Origin: Gnetum montanum
Lineage: Eukaryota > Streptophyta > Gnetopsida > Gnetales > Gnetaceae
Assembly (NCBI GenBank): GCA_015680685.1
Contig: MNCI01013895.1
Location: 171,383 to 235,382 of the forward strand
Reading direction: 5' to 3'
Length of the DNA stretch: 64,000 nucleotides
This document shows, one piece after another, positions 10,883 to 23,760 of the stretch. The position numbers and the translations under genes were made by a program. Position 1 is the stretch's first letter. Every line of letters starts with the position of its first letter. The notes below the pieces were generated by a model, which ran no database searches, was not told the origin of the DNA, and was given only the letters and a program-made list of their open reading frames with translations.

Positions 10883-11422
10883 CAAACACCTCAAAGGTTA
10901 CCTTATCCTCAAGGTAGTCCAAGATAGTTTCACCAACCCTTGACGTATTATCCAAGTGGAACTCCACCATAACCAAATGAATAGTACCAATAGTGGAAAC
11001 ATCCATAATTATGAGGAATTCCACCACCACATCAACAATACCCCTACCATCAACCTGACTCGTATAGATACTACATGCAGTAGCCAATCTCTCCACGTGA
11101 CTCTACTAGTTATGTTACTCCTCAATCTCACTACCAAATCCATGAGTACTATAGAACTCCTTCTCCTAGAGAATAGGCTTCACAAATGTACTATCCTTCT
11201 CACCCCAACTACACCTCTTCCACCCTTAGCCCCATTACCACTTTCTCTAGCTATGCAGGGTGAGCTCCCTGCCTAGCCGTAGCAACGTAACGCTACAAGG
11301 GTTGTCAACACTTAGCCTACTATTGGTTCAAACAACCACAACAGCCCAACTAAGTCCTTGCAACCACAAGCAACAAATTCTCCAAACACCTCACCACCAT
11401 TCGAATCTTCAAAGCTTCCTAT

Positions 11423-12218
11423 TGATGAGTCACCATTTAGTCAACCACAATATCACGTATGCAATATCGCAGCCTGTCTCCTCATCTATAAATAAGAGGT
11501 AGACAAATTTGATAGGTAGTTTTTCAGTTAGTTTTTAGTTAAGTTTTAATTTTTGTTTTTGTTTTCCTCTCAACCATTTTTCCTCCCAGTGTATGCTTGT
11601 AGTGTGGTGAATGTAATTGTATGACATCCTTTATTCGAGTGTGACGTACTTGGACACACACATGACTGGAGATAAATATCAAGATTACTTCATCATTACA
11701 ACATTCACCTAGTTCAATTAATTATTTATTTAATCATTATTTACTGCTTTCCTAGTTAATCTCTTCTCACCCTTAAACTCATGTTAAATGCAGAATGAGT
11801 ACGTCTTGATTACGAGCATTTAAGTGTGACTACTTGGTAACCTAGTAGCTTACCTAGGATCTGCGCTTGGTAATCCTAGTGGTAGTCATGCAAGAAGTCC
11901 AAGATGTGTATGGATAATTAAGGAATGGATGCTCATCACACTTAGGCTAGTTTAGTTTCTCTCACCCTTTCTCTCTTAGCTTAGTTAATATTATTGTCTT
12001 CGAGAGTAGCATTAGGTTAGAAACCACATCATACACCTTACCCTGGACTAAACCATATGTGACAAAGTTAATACTAGTCCAGGTGGGAAGGCAGCGAACT
12101 ATGACCTAAGGCTAACTGTCTAGATACCATAACTAGTCTGTCAGTGGAGTTCGACCAGATCGTGCGTGTAATGCTCGTATTCGTATGGTTGAGTGTAGGG
12201 GTACCTCACCACTCATCA
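11423..12218 (+). repeat. Solo LTR inserted in element C, TSD CCTAT
   Basis: A 796-bp LTR of the same family runs from TGATGAGTCACC to ACCACTCATCA. It is flanked by CCTAT at 11418-11422 and 12219-12223. TATAAATA is at 11487-11494, 64 bp from the edge, preceded by AATATC palindromes. No internal sequence is present, so a full element was inserted in the gag-protease linker of C and later reduced to one LTR by LTR-LTR recombination. The frame drawn across its right edge (12144 onwards) is partly LTR and partly protease. Confidence 0.9.
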
Positions 12219-12223
12219 CCTAT

Positions 12224-12748
12224 GAACCAAAGAACATACTTAACGCACACGGTCATGTTGACTCATGTAATTATTAATTGGATTAAAGCTAGCTACCTTT
12301 CTAGGAAATTATCTGATCCTAGAAGTCCTCTTATATATTTGCAAATCACTGGGAACAAACCTTGCAAAGCTCTTTTGGATTTAAATTTTGGTGTTAACTT
12401 AATCTTCAAGAAATGTACAAAGCCTGGAACCTGCCTCCACTAAAAAAGAGTAACATATGTTTAAAGTTGGCTGACCAGTCCATCACTATCCCATTAGGAC
12501 TAGTGGAGGACATTGTCACCACTATTTATGGGTGGTCGTATCTAGTCAGTTTCCTAGTGATTCAAGTTAACAACTCTAAGGGGGACTTTCCAATCATAAT
12601 GAGAAGAGCATGGCTAAGCACCATTAATGCATGCCTAGGAATACATGATCTTTTCCTAGAAATATCAAAGAAAAATACATTTGGAAAGATCAAGAAGAAG
12701 AAAGTTCCATGCATCGCATACAATGACACAAGGTGTAATTGTGTGTAG
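12224..12748 (+). pseudogene. Element C protease remnant
   Basis: After the solo LTR the protease region resumes with SDPRSPLIYLQITGNKP and ALLDLNFGVNLI. The expected DSG triad is replaced by D-L-N, so it cannot be catalytic. A frameshift near 12410 moves the reading to 12413-12748, which carries NLPPLKKSNICLKLADQSI and the conserved FPIIMRRAWLSTIN block. The neighbours are gag upstream and RT downstream, as in all Gypsy elements. Confidence 0.75.
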
Positions 12749-12989
12749 AAGTCCTAGTTTGTACAATGTTTAACATTGCCTGCATGCAACTAGTGTGCAC
12801 CAATAACTAACATACAAAGATGCCTATATGTAGCAGCCACAAGATAGGAAGGCACCCAGTGGCTGATAGCTGACCAAGAGAATGATTCAACTATATGCAT
12901 GGAATCAACTAAGAGCTTGACTTGCACCTACATTGATAGCATAGATACATTAGAGTAAGTCCATTTCCAAATTCCAAGTTCTGACATTG

Positions 12990-14570
12990 AAAATATCAAC
13001 TATGGAAAGTTGGAAATCCCTGACGAGTTCAAGAAAAAGCCCCTTGAGTTAAAATCATTGCCCATTGATATGGAGTATACATTTCTCAAAAATGGAAAAT
13101 TGGTAATCATTAACACTAAGCTCACTCCTCAACAAAAAGAAAGACTGCTGAAAATGGTAAAAAAATGGTCAAAAGCCTTTACTTGGTCATATCCTAAACT
13201 AACTAGAATAGATCCTAGGATATGCCAACATAGAATTTACACTAACACTTCCATGAAACCTCGATGACAACTGCAGAGGCAACTGAACCGAAAGCTTAAG
13301 CAAGTGATTAAAGAAGAAATTAGACAACTTCTAAAAGCTGGGTTCATCTATCTCATTGCTGATAGTGAATGGGTTAGTCCATTCGTCATTGTGCCCAAAA
13401 ACGGAGGTAAATGAAGGGCGTATATAGACTTTAGGCTACTAAACATGGCAACATTTAAAGACCACTTCCCATTGCCATTTGTGGACCAAGTCTTAGATAC
13501 CATTGCAGGGCATTGCTACAATAGTTTTCTAGATGGCTACAATGGATATAATCAAATTCAAATAGCACTAGAAGACCAAGCCAAGACTACGTTCACAAGT
13601 CCTTGGGGGACATTTTCATATAAGCAAATGCCATTTGGCTTGTGCAATGCCCCGAAAACATTTCAACATTTGGTTCTAAGTATCTCTTAGAAATAAATAG
13701 GAAATGGTGTGGAGGTCTTTATGGACAATTTCTCCACCTATGAACTGGACTTCGAACAAGCATTAGACCAATTAGAGCAAGTACTGAAGCGATGTGTAGA
13801 AATCAACTTAAGGCTCAATTGGCAAAAAATCCATTTAATGGTCCAAGAAGGTGTTGTATTAGGGTGAAATATTTGACAAACAGGGATAGAAGTAGATCTT
13901 GAAAAGATTAAGGTCATCCAAGAAAATCACTTGGCAACCTAAAATTGTAAAATACATCTGATCATTCCTTGGATATACTAGCTATTATAGATGCTTCATT
14001 GAGAACTTTTCAAGGATTGCGAAACCTTTGGTATAACTAACAAAGAAGGACATACCTTTTGAATGTACCAAGGAATGTGAGCTATCCTTCCAAACCTTAA
14101 AATAGAAGCTTGTAGAAATGCCTATTCTACAAGCTCCTGACTAGTCCAAACCATTCCACATAATGATTGATGCATCCAACTTTGCCTTAGGAGCTGTACT
14201 TACATAGTTAGATGACCAAAAACATCCCTATTACATCCACTATGCAATTTGAAGTACCATTGGTGCACAACTCAATTACACCACAATGGAAAAAAAGTTA
14301 ATAGTTGTGGTGTTTACACTAAAAAAATTTAGGCACTATGTATTGGGGTATAAGATATTTGTACATATGGATCATAGTGCAATTTGGTTCCTAATGAATA
14401 AACCAATGGTGAGCCCTCACATCATACGATGGCTCGTGATCTTACAAAAGTTCAATTTTACAATGATCAATCGTAAAGGCATCGAGAATGTTGTTGTTGA
14501 TCAATTATCTCAATTACGATGGGACAACAAAGAGGATGAATATCCAATTTTTGATTGCTCCCCTGATGAA
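12990..14570 (+). pseudogene. Element C reverse transcriptase-RNase H remnant
   Basis: Recognisable blocks in order are the RT N-terminal segment at 13010-13267 (EYTFLKNGKLVIINTKLTP), the RT palm at 13445-13690 (DHFPLPFVDQVLD, FTSPWGTFSYKQMPFGLCNAP), the catalytic motif at 13718-13732 reading FMDNF, the thumb and connection (about 13750-14160), and RNase H at about 14150-14560 (DASNFALG region, then HYVLGYKIFVHMDH). The second catalytic Asp of the YxDD-type motif is Asn, a G to A change that kills the enzyme. At least six in-frame stops are present, several at TGG or CGA positions of the relatives. It would copy element RNA to DNA in an intact relative. Confidence 0.85.
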
Positions 14571-14699
14571 CTCCTCTTTGTAGGTGTGATAAATAATCAC
14601 TTACCCACTAATACAAATTGGTATAGTAGCATTCTCACTTATCTACTTACACAAGAAACACCAAAAGTGTTAGACATTAAAAAGAAACAATAGTTTCTT

Positions 14700-15760
14700 C
14701 ATCGAGCCAAATATTTCATGGAAATCAATGAATAACTCTATAAGGTATGTCCTAATGGCTTGGTTTGATGGTGTGTTCCCAATGTAGATCAATTGCGAGT
14801 TCTCCAAGATGCTCATCAGGGCCCTTGTGGGGGTCATTACACAGGGAGATGAACAACCATAAAAATCTTGCTTGTAAGATATTATTGGCCTACATTCTTC
14901 TGGGATGCTCATCATGTCATCCAATCTTGTGAGCACTGCCAACATGAAGGAGGAATGAATGCTAGAATGGACAGTCCACAACAATGGATTCAACCTTTAG
15001 AACCCTTTGACATATGGGGAATTGATTTTATGGGGCCTATTACACCAATGTCTAACGGAAAAACCTACATTGTTGTTGCTATTGACTATTTTACCAAGTG
15101 GGAAAAAGTAGCCGCTATTACAGATTATACATCATCTACTGCTGCATGATTTGTTCAACAATAAATTGTAAACAGGTTTGGCATGCCTCATGCACTTATT
15201 TCTGACAATGGTACACACTTTACAGATTCGATTTTTTGAAAGTTAATGCAAAACTTAGGAGTTGAGCACAAACTAACTACACCATCTCATCCTCAAGCAA
15301 ATGGTCAAGTTGAGGTTACTAATAGGAAGATCACAAAAATATTGACATGAATTATTAGCAAGTATAGGTGAGACTGGAGCACCAAACTGAATGATGCTCT
15401 CTGGGCATACCACTCCACATGGAAACTCCCTATAAGCTACTCTCCCTATGAGTTACTGTATGATAAACTTTTGACACTTCCTATTCAAGCTGAGCTCCGT
15501 ACACTATCCACAGCATGTGACCTTAACCTTAACCTCAATCTAGCATAAAAAGAACGATTAATGAACCTTAACTTGCTCGATGAGAATTGAATAGCTACCT
15601 TGTCATACAATGAACTACACAAGGTCTTTAACAAACAATGTCATGACCTAAGAATTAGGAAAGTTAAATAGCAACCAAGAGATAAGGTTCTTTATTGGAA
15701 TCCCACACATGCACCACAACGAACTAAATTTTAAATGATGTGGAAAAGACCTTATATCAT
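14700..15760 (+). pseudogene. Element C integrase remnant
   Basis: The frame at 14868-15149 contains the end of the zinc-binding HHCC domain (CEHCQHEG) and the first catalytic block (IWGIDFMGPITPMSNGKT). After a TGA near 15147, the second block (SDNGTHFTD, about 15200) and the Glu block (HPQANGQVEVTN, about 15290-15325) follow, so the D,D,E positions are still visible. A chromodomain is not evident at the C-terminus. Integrase would join the cDNA to the host genome; here stops and shifts exclude function. Confidence 0.83.
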
Positions 15761-17852
15761 TCATGAAACTTTCCCTTCAGGGGCCATGATGATCTACAAA
15801 CCTAAAAGCCCAAATAATAAGTTATTGATCAACATCCAGCAAACCAAACCCTTCCATGAGCCTAAAATAGCCAGTACTAATACTACCTCTATTGGTGAAT
15901 AACCTTAGTCATTATTTTGGATCTCCTCCTTCCAATTTAGTCATGGGGGAGCTAGCCACCAATGCTAACCATTCTAAGCCCTTAGTTCCTTTGCCTTTTT
16001 TGTTTTACACATTATTCATCTTTACTTATTTTTGTTTTACACGATCATTAACATTTTTACTGTTTCTTTGTTTGATTCATTCTTATTCGTCACATAATAA
16101 GTGCTCATGATGGTGGGTTGTATTATAACAAGTGTTGTTTGCTAATGTTTGGTTTTTACCTTTGACTTTCAATGTTGATGCTAAGATATGGTTTTTTTTT
16201 CTGAAAAAATAAGCAATGAGTCCACATCACCCAATTATCCATGCAACTCTATAGTCTCCCTTGTTTTGGAAATGTACTATCCCTTTTCTAAGAAAACTTA
16301 TTAATGAATTGGTGCCTTAGCACTCTTTGAACCAAGGAAAGATTCAAATGGATGGAAAAGGGTGTAACCTCAAGGGGATTTGACACATTTGTGCTAGCTA
16401 TTCTCTTGGGTACTCGGATATTTTTCATAAAGTCCTCTACCATTCCACTATTGACTAATATATCAAGAAGTTGACTAAATCAAATAAGTCTTTGCATGGT
16501 ATGGTTCTTACAAAAAAAACCAGGTGAGAATTCAAAGCACACCCCTTAGACATAATAAACAAACATGGGCTACAAGCACTGATTATGGCACTAGAAAAAC
16601 ATGTTACCCATGCCTGAAGGTTCCCTATAACTAAGGCCCTTGCTCACTTCCTGCTGCTCTATCTTTCTCTTATTAGAATGGTGGTGACTCTGTGGATGCA
16701 TTCTTGTTACTTCAAGAGGATGGGTTGGTCAAGTGTGTTGATGTGAGGTCATTGGATGTGGATCATTGAATCTAGATTTGGAAAAAATTTTATTAAGTCA
16801 CCTTAACCACATATTACACAACGGACTTTACACCACCTTAATTTTGGGACTCTATTCCATTCTCCTCTCTTTTCTTTCCATATTGCTTTCTACATTCCAC
16901 CTCATTGCCAGTGTTATGATGAGTCTATATCTTGGTTGATGCATTATTAGTTTTTGATAAAAATTTTGTGGGTAAGTTCTTAATCTTTGTTTCCATATGT
17001 CATTCCGAGAGCTTATGAACTATTTCGTTTGTAGGTTTGTCAAGGCATTCAAGGCATGAGCCTACTTTGGGAAGACCCACTAGGATTTCTTTTTGGTGTA
17101 ATTGTCAAGCTTGTTCCCTTCAACATTTCTTACAATCAACTATTTCTCATTCACCCCATCAATGACATCTATTTTTGCTTTTGTTTTATTGGCTTCACCA
17201 TAGTTATTCCTCTTATCCTTCTTGTTCTTTACAATTTCCATACTATTGCTACCAAAGGTTCGCTCTTAGTCATGGAGGCCCTATCCCAAATTTTTACATT
17301 TCATAATTATCTTAACCCTACACCTTAGGTAGTTATTAGTCATAAACCTCTAACCTAGTATCTACCATACCTACAACCTAGCCAATGTGCTTTATATCGA
17401 GGCAAGGTATTAGCTGCATTAGGTTTTATCTACCCTTGCTAATCCATGAATGTGTTGTGTGTGCAAATGGCAATTACACAAACAATGGATTGGGATAACA
17501 GGGAGCACTCAAGATGAATTGGAGCTGGAATTTTTACGCAAGGAACAAGTTTGGACATGTGGCTATGGATGAACAATGGTGTGCATAGTTTCGACATCGG
17601 CAACAATGCATCTCATTTTCTCTCTCTCTCTCTCTTTAAGCTATCGAATGAGGGTCTGGATGTCATCTATGTATAGTGTTTGCCACAATGGGCATAAACA
17701 CCAATGTTGTAATATATTTGTCAATCCATTCCCTAGGCACTCTGAATCTATCATCCCATGTCATCGTCAGTTGTTATTCAGTCAATAATCCTATACCTTC
17801 CCAATAGTTTATAAGGAACTCAAGGATAAGTTTTCATTCAGTCGTGGGGGTA
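15761..17852 (+). other. Element C 3' non-coding tract with repeated AGTCATGGGGG motifs
   Basis: After the integrase tail there is about 1.95 kb without a credible gene. It has homologues in A, B, D, E and F: the 'ttttggatctcctcctt' start, the 'gatggtgggttg' block, 'gggtgtaacctcaagggg', and the 'gaagacccactagg' block. AGTCATGGGGG occurs at 15939-15949, a variant at 17268-17278 and AGTCGTGGGGG at 17840-17850, the last touching the 3' LTR as the polypurine tract. A (CT)n run lies near 17615-17636. The env-position ATGGC is at about 17467 but its acceptor AG is mutated. Confidence 0.75.
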
Positions 17853-18720
17853 TGATGAGCCATGATATCAAGGCTGCGATATTGTGTTTGCGATATCGAG
17901 CTCCCGATATCAAATCTTGCCAAGAAATATTAGACATCTGATATCAGGACCTGTCTCATTGCCTATAAATAAGAGGCAAGCCCACTTGGTTTGGTAGTCA
18001 GTTCTTAGTCCCTTACCCAAACTCTTGCAGTTTCTCCCTCTCAGAGTTAGAATTATTTTTGAGTGCCCATAGTATAGAATTATGTTTGAGTGCCTGTAGT
18101 AGGAGTTATAAAGTGACCAGATCTTTATTCGACCATTGTATACCTGAGCACACCTTGTGTCCAGAAATAAAGACAAACTTTGTGATAAACCTTGCAGCAT
18201 TGAGAATAGCTTATCTCTCACCCTTAATGCTAATTACAGTTCTATAATGCTTTCATTAGTTAATTAATGTTGCTTTTATTGATTCATTAATTTTCACAAG
18301 CATACTCGGTATAACCACTTCGAGCATGTGTGGAACACTTGGTAACCCAGTAACGATTAGCATTTGGTAACCCCAAGAGTGTTACACTAGTTCAAGATGT
18401 CTACAAAAAGTGGGGGCAGATGCTGCTGTTAGGACTAGTTAGGACCTAGCTAATTAGTTAATTTAAATTAGTTATTCAACTAATTCACTTCTTCCACCTT
18501 TAGCACCAAGACATAAAACATAAAAAGCATAAAAATTATATACCTCAAGTTTACTTAACCATACAATAGTGTCATACGAGTAAGCTTGGGAAGACAATGA
18601 TCGCCTAACCCATCCTTATTCTATGAAGGCACATGAGCACTTAGTCCTTGGAGTTCGACCAAATCACACATAACCCTTATATTCATATGGTTGAGTGTAA
18701 GGATACCTCGCCGCTCATCA
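17853..18720 (+). repeat. Element C 3' LTR
   Basis: An 868-bp LTR runs from TGATGAGCCATGATATC to CCGCTCATCA. TATAAATA is at 17964-17971, 111 bp from the edge, behind four GATATC/GATATT units: the longest U3 of the set. No matching 5' LTR exists; the composite instead ends at 1789 with an inverted 3' LTR. No target duplication could be found between 1784-1788 and 18721-18725. Confidence 0.88.
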
Positions 18721-19640
18721 ATATTCTTCTACTTAAGCAGATTGCTCTTTGGCAGAAGTTTGTTGATGTATGCTAAAGGATTGTGTTTTTTACTCTCCTT
18801 GTTTTATTTGCAAATTTTTCTCATTCACTTGTCCTATTCCACAGCCTCATGATATTTTGCTTAACAGTAGTGGAAGTCCTCCTTATGATCCTCTTTTTGG
18901 GGCCATCTACAATCAATCAAGGGTTTGGAATTACTAGAGTGTTCTCATCAAGGATCAATAATTTGATACCTTACTCATACCCTTAGTCATATTAGGTTCT
19001 TAATTCATTATGATTGTAGAGTTAGAAAATGTTCAATAACAACCCCATTAGTACTTAAATGAGTGGCATGATCAATTAGAAGTCTTCTTAAAGTTGTTTT
19101 CACCTTAACATGAGTGATTTACTTTAAAAAANNNNNNNNNNNNNNNNNNNNNNNNNNNNNNNNNNNNNNNNNNNNNNNNNNNNNNNNNNNNNNNNNNNNN
19201 NNNNNNNNNNNNNNNNNNNNNNNNNNNNNNNNNNNNNNNNNNNNNNNNNNNNNNNNNNNNNNNNNNNNNNNNNNNNNNNNNNNNNNNNNNNNNNNNNNNN
19301 NNNNNNNNNNNNNNNNNNNNNNATGTCACCATAGAAAAATCAAAATTTTTGAATGTTTTTCTTAAAAAAAATATTATGTCCCATAGGATAGTTGGAAGAT
19401 AAGCATCATGTTGAAAAGGTCTTGATATAGAGATGATGCTTTAGTTTTGAAAAATAAGTGTTGAATGTCTATGATTAAGGAATCTTGGGCGATGAAAGTA
19501 TATGAGGTATTGATGGAATGGATGAGAAAGACAACATTTTTGTGTTATTATAATGAATAATGTGAATGATATGGGAAGTATTTATTATTATTTATTGAAA
19601 TTGGAAGGCTCAAGATGATGTGGAATTGGTTAGTAGGTAT
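18721..19640. other. Unassigned stretch with a 191-base assembly gap
   Basis: Nothing recognisable. The short frame 18783-18986 has no family features. N fills 19132-19322. The right end grades into the 3' tract of element E, which is first recognisable near 19660. Confidence 0.6.
19132..19322. other. Assembly gap (191 N)
   Basis: A continuous run of N. The open frames drawn through it are artefacts. Confidence 0.99.
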
Positions 19641-19659
19641 AAGCTACAATAGTTATCCT

Positions 19660-20840
19660 CCCCAAAGTAGGCTCTGGCCCTTAATGCATTTGTATAACCA
19701 CACCTAAAAGTTTCCTTAAGCACTTAAGGCATTGAATGTAACATGTGCCTATTTAGCAAGACACACATGTTAGTACCACCAAATTGAAAAAATAGCTCTA
19801 TGTTAAACAAAATCATAAGTTATGATTATTCAAACAATGAGATGAAATGAGTTTAGAAGGGATTGCAAAAATCAGGACGTGAGGTATCTTATCATAGGAA
19901 TAATGAATTCTTATGTTTTATTAGTGGTTAAATTAATCATTAGCCTTTCTGTCTAGGATTCAACCCAGTGACATTACATCGTGTCATCTCATGGAATTAC
20001 AATTGTTAGACTATCAATGTTACAAGGAGTATCGTCACTTGGCATATTGTCCAAGGGAGGATTTTATTCATGGCACTTTATTTTTATGTTTACATTTCTG
20101 AGAAGCTACCTACCTTTAAGCATGAGTAACATGTCTTTTCATTGGAACCCCCAGAAACTTATTTTGTGCCTTTTATTTATTATTTGTTTCAATGCTTTTT
20201 AAGGTAGCACTTATTTTACTCTTACTCCCATTTTTCATTAGATCTACAAGGATATAATACAACCTTAGTAACACAATAGAACTTACAATAATAATCCAAA
20301 AAGAATATACAAGTCCCCTTGATGTCACACCCTTTTCATTCCCCCTTAGTTCTTCACTTTTCTATCTAGGCATAATGATCATAAGTTTATTCTTAGTTTG
20401 ATGATGGAAAGAATATCATTATGGCCATGGTTAGAACCTCTTATTATTGGAATGGATGGATGGATGGATGATGTGGGCTCACTGTGCAAATAATCAATCT
20501 CTTATGACTTGATTTCATAGAGAAATGTTCACCGTATTGGGCTACATTTTGACTTTATTCAAATGTGTTTTATTAATGATAAAAAATTATTTACAAAGGA
20601 TTTGAAACAAAGAATAAATGAAATGGAAAAGATGGTAACAATTATGAAAAAGTATAAAGAATGAAAAATGTTAAAGAATTTAAAAATATTAAAGAATGTG
20701 GAAAATTGAAGAAATGAGAAAGTATAAAAGAATGTGAAAAATGTAAAAGAATGTGAAAAAATTAAAAAACTTGTAAAAAAATAGAAAAAATTAGTAAGGT
20801 ACCTACGGTTTTTCAATGTACACCCCCATGACTATTATGA
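19660..20840 (-). other. Element E 3' non-coding tract
   Basis: No gene. It shares the 'cctccccaaagtaggct' block and the AGTCATGGGGG motif (minus strand, 20823-20833) with the related elements. The stretch at 20620-20790 is a low-complexity array of 'aatgtgaaaaa'-type units; the frame drawn through it (20559-20816, Phe-rich) is an artefact of that array. Confidence 0.65.
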
Positions 20841-20989
20841 AGATCAAGGAAATGGAAGATAGAATAAGTGGAAGATTGGTAAGTAGGTTGGGTAGATTCC
20901 TTTGAGTAATCATAGTATGGTTTTACTTGTTGGATATTGACAAGGATAAGCTTATGTTGGTTAGATGGGTGATGAATATATAAGGCACT

Positions 20990-21960
20990 AGATGGATAAG
21001 TGATATGTACTATGTATGCTCCCTCCAAAAGTGTCTAAAATTTAGCATTTTGGGGTAAATAGTTAGGATTGTAATAAAAGACCTTGTTGCCCGATTGTAT
21101 GGTTACATTTCTTATTGACAAATTATGCCTAAGCTTAGAGTAGTTCTTGTGGACTTCACTACCCATAAGTGCTATTTGTCTATTTTCATCTAAGAGATTC
21201 AAATTCATTAGACATTCCTTTTGTTCTAAACTCAAATCAAGGTCAAGTTCACTAGTAGTAGCTATAGTGTAACACTTTGCCTAGATTGGAAGTGTTGACA
21301 ACATTCCATAAACTAACTCATATGGGAAGTACCCTATAGCTAATTTCCATGATGTTTTATAGGTCCATAAAGCATGGTTTAATTTTATACTCCAATCACA
21401 TCTAAACCTACTAATCATCCTAGTGAGTATTCTAGTAATTTTATAGTTAACAACTTCAACTTGACCATTTTCTTGGGGATGACATGGTGTTGTTAATTTA
21501 AAGTTAACCCCAAGTTGTTGCATGAGTTTCTTAAAGTTAGCACTGATGAAGTGGGTTCCATTATCTAATATTAGCATTCTAGGTACTCCAAATTGATTCA
21601 CCACATGTTGTTGGAAAGACTTGGTAGCTATTTTTGTTGTATAATCCTTTACTGTTGTTGCCTCTACCTTCTTTGTGTAATAATCCATAGTCACAATAAT
21701 GTATGCTTTCCCATTTAACATCGATTGAATGGGCCTCATAAAATCAATTCCCCAAATTTCAAAAGGCTCCAATGACTATATCCAATGTTGTGGCCCTTCA
21801 TATCTAGCTGTAATTCCTCCATCTCTCTGGTAACATTCACATTATTAGGCAAAAGTGTGGACATCTTTGAATAGAGTATGCCAAAAGTATCCTATAATCA
21901 GTAATTTAAGTGTTGTCCTACACCTTGCATAGTGGCCATCACATGGACCTTCATGGGCAT
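20990..21960 (-). pseudogene. Element E integrase remnant
   Basis: The clean frame 21772-21281 carries the integrase catalytic core: FEIWGIDFMRPI (first Asp), LILDNGTHFISANF (second Asp) and HPQENGQVEVVN (Glu). It then has the conserved WSIKLNHALWTYKTSWK and FPYELVYG blocks. The C-terminal part follows on the same strand at 21235-21035 (QKECLMNLNLLDENRQIA, then a VFYYNP block). The zinc-binding domain lies at about 21780-21960 with stops. All three catalytic acids are still present, so this is the best-preserved integrase core in the window, though the whole frame is interrupted. Confidence 0.88.
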
Positions 21961-22097
21961 CTTTTAACACTCTTTGCTAGTCATGATCAAGTACACACCA
22001 TCTAACAAGCCCATCTGCACAAATTTATTTCCATGTATTGTTTAGCTTTGTGAAGGAATTGTTCACGTTGTTTTCTATTCCATTCAACAAGAAGCTC

Positions 22098-22640
22098 TTA
22101 TGTGGTGAGATACATTAGGTTCTCTATAGTCCATGGTTGTTCTATTGAATTTACAACCTTTGCTATTCTAGTGAAGAGCTCATCATTGGGAAATTGATCT
22201 AATAATGGTTCTACTTGGTTGTTTGCATCCCATTTCAACCTTGATAAATGATCAACTACAACATTTTCTGTCCCTTTTTTATCAATCATTGTGATGTCAA
22301 ACTCTTGAAGAATCACAAGTGATTTTAACATTCTAGGACTAACCATTAGCTTGTTCATTAAAAATTGAATGGAATTATGGTCTATGTGGACATAAATTAG
22401 GTAACTGAGCACATAATGTTTGAATTTTTTAAGTGCATACACCATAGCTAGTAGCTCCTTTTCAATTGTCGTGTAGTTAATCTTGCTTTGATGATGCTCT
22501 TACTAGCAAAATGTATGTAATAAAATATATTTTGATCATTAAGTTGTGTTAATAATGCATCAAGTGCATAGTTGGAGACATCAATCATGATATGAAAAGT
22601 CCTTGACCAATCCAGAGCTTGAAGGATTGGTATGTCAACT
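22098..22640 (-). pseudogene. Element E RNase H remnant
   Basis: The minus-strand frame 22445-22098 begins at VYALKKFKHYVLSYLIYVHIDHNSIQFLMNK, the C-terminal half of Gypsy RNase H, and continues with the tether FDITMIDKKGTENVVVDHLSRL. Upstream, to about 22640, the DASNYALDALL-type block is readable in short pieces. The matching frame in C is 14286-14693. RNase H would remove the RNA strand during reverse transcription. Confidence 0.82.
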
Positions 22641-22699
22641 AACTTCTATTTTAAAGTCTTGAACGTCTTTTCACATGACTCAGTCCACTCAAAAGATAA

Positions 22700-23760
22700 A
22701 TCCTTCTTTGTAAGTTCTACTAGGGGTTTGGCTATTTTCAAGAAGTTTTCAATAAATTTTTTGTAGTATCCTATATGGCCCAAAAAGGATCTTACATCTT
22801 TTACTATCTATGGCTTTTGAGTGATATTTTGGATTACTCTAACTTTTTCAGGATCTACCTCTATACTCCTTTGGAAGATTTTGTGTCCCAGTACTATGCC
22901 TTCCTAGACCATAAGATGGATCTTCTACCAATTGAGCTTCAAATTAGTTTCAACAAATCTTTTAAGTACTTTCTCTAACTAGTCTAGGGCTTGTTTAAAA
23001 TCTAGCTTGTATGTGGAGAAATCATCCATGAAAAATTCAACACCATTACCTATCTACTTTTGGAAGATGCTTAAAACTAGTCTCTAGAAGGTTGTTGGTG
23101 CATTTGCACAAACTAAAAGGCATCTGTCTGTAAGCAAACATTCCCCATGGACTGGTGAACATAGTTTTCTCTTGGTCCTTTGGTGCAATGCGGATTTGAT
23201 TATATTTGATGTACCCATCTAGAAAATTATAGTACTCATGTCCTAAAATTATGTCAAATACTTTATCAACAAATGGCAATGGGAAATGATCCTTAATTGT
23301 GGCTAAATTCAATAGCCGGATGTTGATGCAAACACATCATTTGCCTCCCTTCTTTGGAACTATCACCAAAGGGCTTATCCATTCACTACCTACAATTAGA
23401 TAAATGAATTTTTCATTTAACAACTTTTCCAATTCTTTCTTGACTACCTCTTTGAGTTTAAGATTAAGTCTTCATTGAGGTTGATGTTTTGGTTTAAATG
23501 CAGATTAGTGTAGATCCAGTGTTGGCAAATTTGTGTGTCAATTCCTATGATCTCATCATAAGACCACACAAATGTTGTAGGCCATCTATTGAGTACTTCC
23601 AGTAGTTTCCATTTTTTTCCATGCCTAGGTTGGCATTGATAATTACCAACTTCTTATTGTTCAAAAATGTGTATTCTAATGTTGTCGGTAGGGCTTTCAA
23701 TTCCAAAGGTTCTAGTTTCATTGTATTTGGGATTTCCATGTGTTCATAGCCTATTTCTTC
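22700..23760 (-). pseudogene. Element E reverse transcriptase remnant
   Basis: The 23739-23545 frame holds the RT lead-in (LEYTFLNNKKLVIINANL). The 23312-23046 frame holds IKDHFPLPFVDKVFD and FTSPWGMFAYRQMPFSLC. The catalytic loop at 23018-23032 reads FMDDF with both Asp intact, unlike C where it is FMDNF. Frames are broken by several stops between these blocks. The order with RNase H and integrase downstream on the same strand confirms Ty3/Gypsy. Confidence 0.85.

Larger units (their letters stand above)
4511..18720 (+). mobile_element. Element C: Ty3/Gypsy-like gag-pol retrotransposon, 5'-truncated, nested insertions
   Basis: Domain order is gag (4511-4955 and 10275-10882), proline-rich linker, protease (about 12270-12450), RT (about 13010-14040), RNase H (about 14150-14560), integrase (about 14860-15750), 3' non-coding tract and 3' LTR (17853-18720). 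RT before integrase identifies Ty3/Gypsy. The 5' LTR, primer-binding site and gag N-terminus are absent. Two younger insertions split it: element B at 4956-10269 and a solo LTR at 11423-12218, each with a 5-bp target duplication. Stop codons and frameshifts occur throughout, and the RT active site is mutated, so it is dead. Confidence 0.85.

Noticed and set aside
19105-19365. Open frames on both strands through 19132-19322
   Set aside because: They consist almost wholly of X from the N run.
20559-20816. Phe-rich minus-strand frame resembling a membrane protein
   Set aside because: It is a low-complexity array of 'aatgtgaaaaa' units in the 3' tract of element E; the hydrophobic appearance comes from poly-T on the minus strand.
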